From Phoronis pallida (taxonomy: Eukaryota > Phoronida > Phoronidae): a DNA stretch of 12,994 bases. Shown here piece after piece: positions 12,911 to 12,994 of the stretch (its first letter is position 1; the number at the start of each line of letters is the position of its first letter). The stretch lies in the NCBI GenBank assembly GCA_028565715.1, contig JAOXYC010178246.1:1-12994 (forward strand), in the 5' to 3' direction. The notes beneath the pieces are model-generated. The model searched no databases. It worked only from the letters and a program-made list of their open reading frames with translations, and was not told the DNA's origin. The position numbers and the translations under genes were made by a program.

Positions 12911-12994
12911 ATTAACTAAAAACTAAACTAAATCCTTCGGGAGCCTTTAGGCTCATAAGGCCGGATGCTATCCCGGTTTCCGTGGCGTGAGCGG
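12911..12994 (-). mobile_element. Inverted partial copy of the same SINE, in COQ7 intron 2, cut by window end
   Basis: The reverse complement matches the 3' part of the SINE at 12139-12428. Shared blocks include GAAACCGGGATAGCATC, GGCCTTATGAGCC and CGAAGGATTTAGTTT, with scattered differences. The element continues past 12994, so its head and target duplication cannot be seen. Confidence 0.9.

Noticed and set aside
1-12994. CRISPR array, phage, operon or other prokaryotic system
   Set aside because: The genes are intron-containing animal genes, and no regularly spaced short repeats or bacterial gene layout are present.

Overview
This is AT-rich animal nuclear DNA that holds parts of two conserved eukaryotic genes arranged head to head. 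The minus strand carries the 5' part of UBR5 (EDD/hyd), a HECT-type E3 ubiquitin ligase. I could place 17 coding exons between 9931 and 1; they join with consistent phases into an open frame of 803 codons plus 2 bases. The plus strand carries the first two coding exons of COQ7 (clk-1/CAT5), the mitochondrial di-iron hydroxylase of ubiquinone synthesis (11274-11474 and 12469-12583). Both genes run off the window, so neither is complete. There are no bacterial genes, operons or CRISPR arrays. Short introns, tRNA-derived SINEs and MITEs suggest an invertebrate. A mollusc or other lophotrochozoan is my guess from the style of the repeats, not a demonstrated assignment.

Layout: 1-9931 is UBR5, with introns of roughly 0.26 to 1.03 kb. 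9932-11273 is the shared intergenic and promoter region. About 100 bp upstream of the UBR5 start codon it has adjacent YY1-like and ETS-like motifs. Nearer COQ7 it has a CG-containing direct-repeat block and a 115-bp foldback element with a 4-bp target duplication. 11475-12468 is COQ7 intron 1, with a 362-bp terminal-inverted-repeat element and a complete 290-bp tRNA-derived SINE flanked by perfect 15-bp target duplications. 12584-12994 is the start of COQ7 intron 2, with three 44-bp tandem units and an inverted partial copy of the same SINE.

The introns are the accessory part of the window. One TIR element family occurs at least three times (1714-1836, 7371-7708, 11713-12074), and a possible fourth relative sits in UBR5 intron 1. 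A second MITE (6466-6893) contains a 156-bp internal duplication. Several tRNA-like relics share a tail sequence, and there is one LINE-type 3' end. The two genes have unrelated cellular jobs (nuclear/cytosolic ubiquitylation; mitochondrial coenzyme Q synthesis). The link seen here is a shared promoter region, not a shared pathway. The strongest unusual signal is the tail-to-tail SINE pair that brackets COQ7 exon 2, the exon carrying two of the di-iron ligands.
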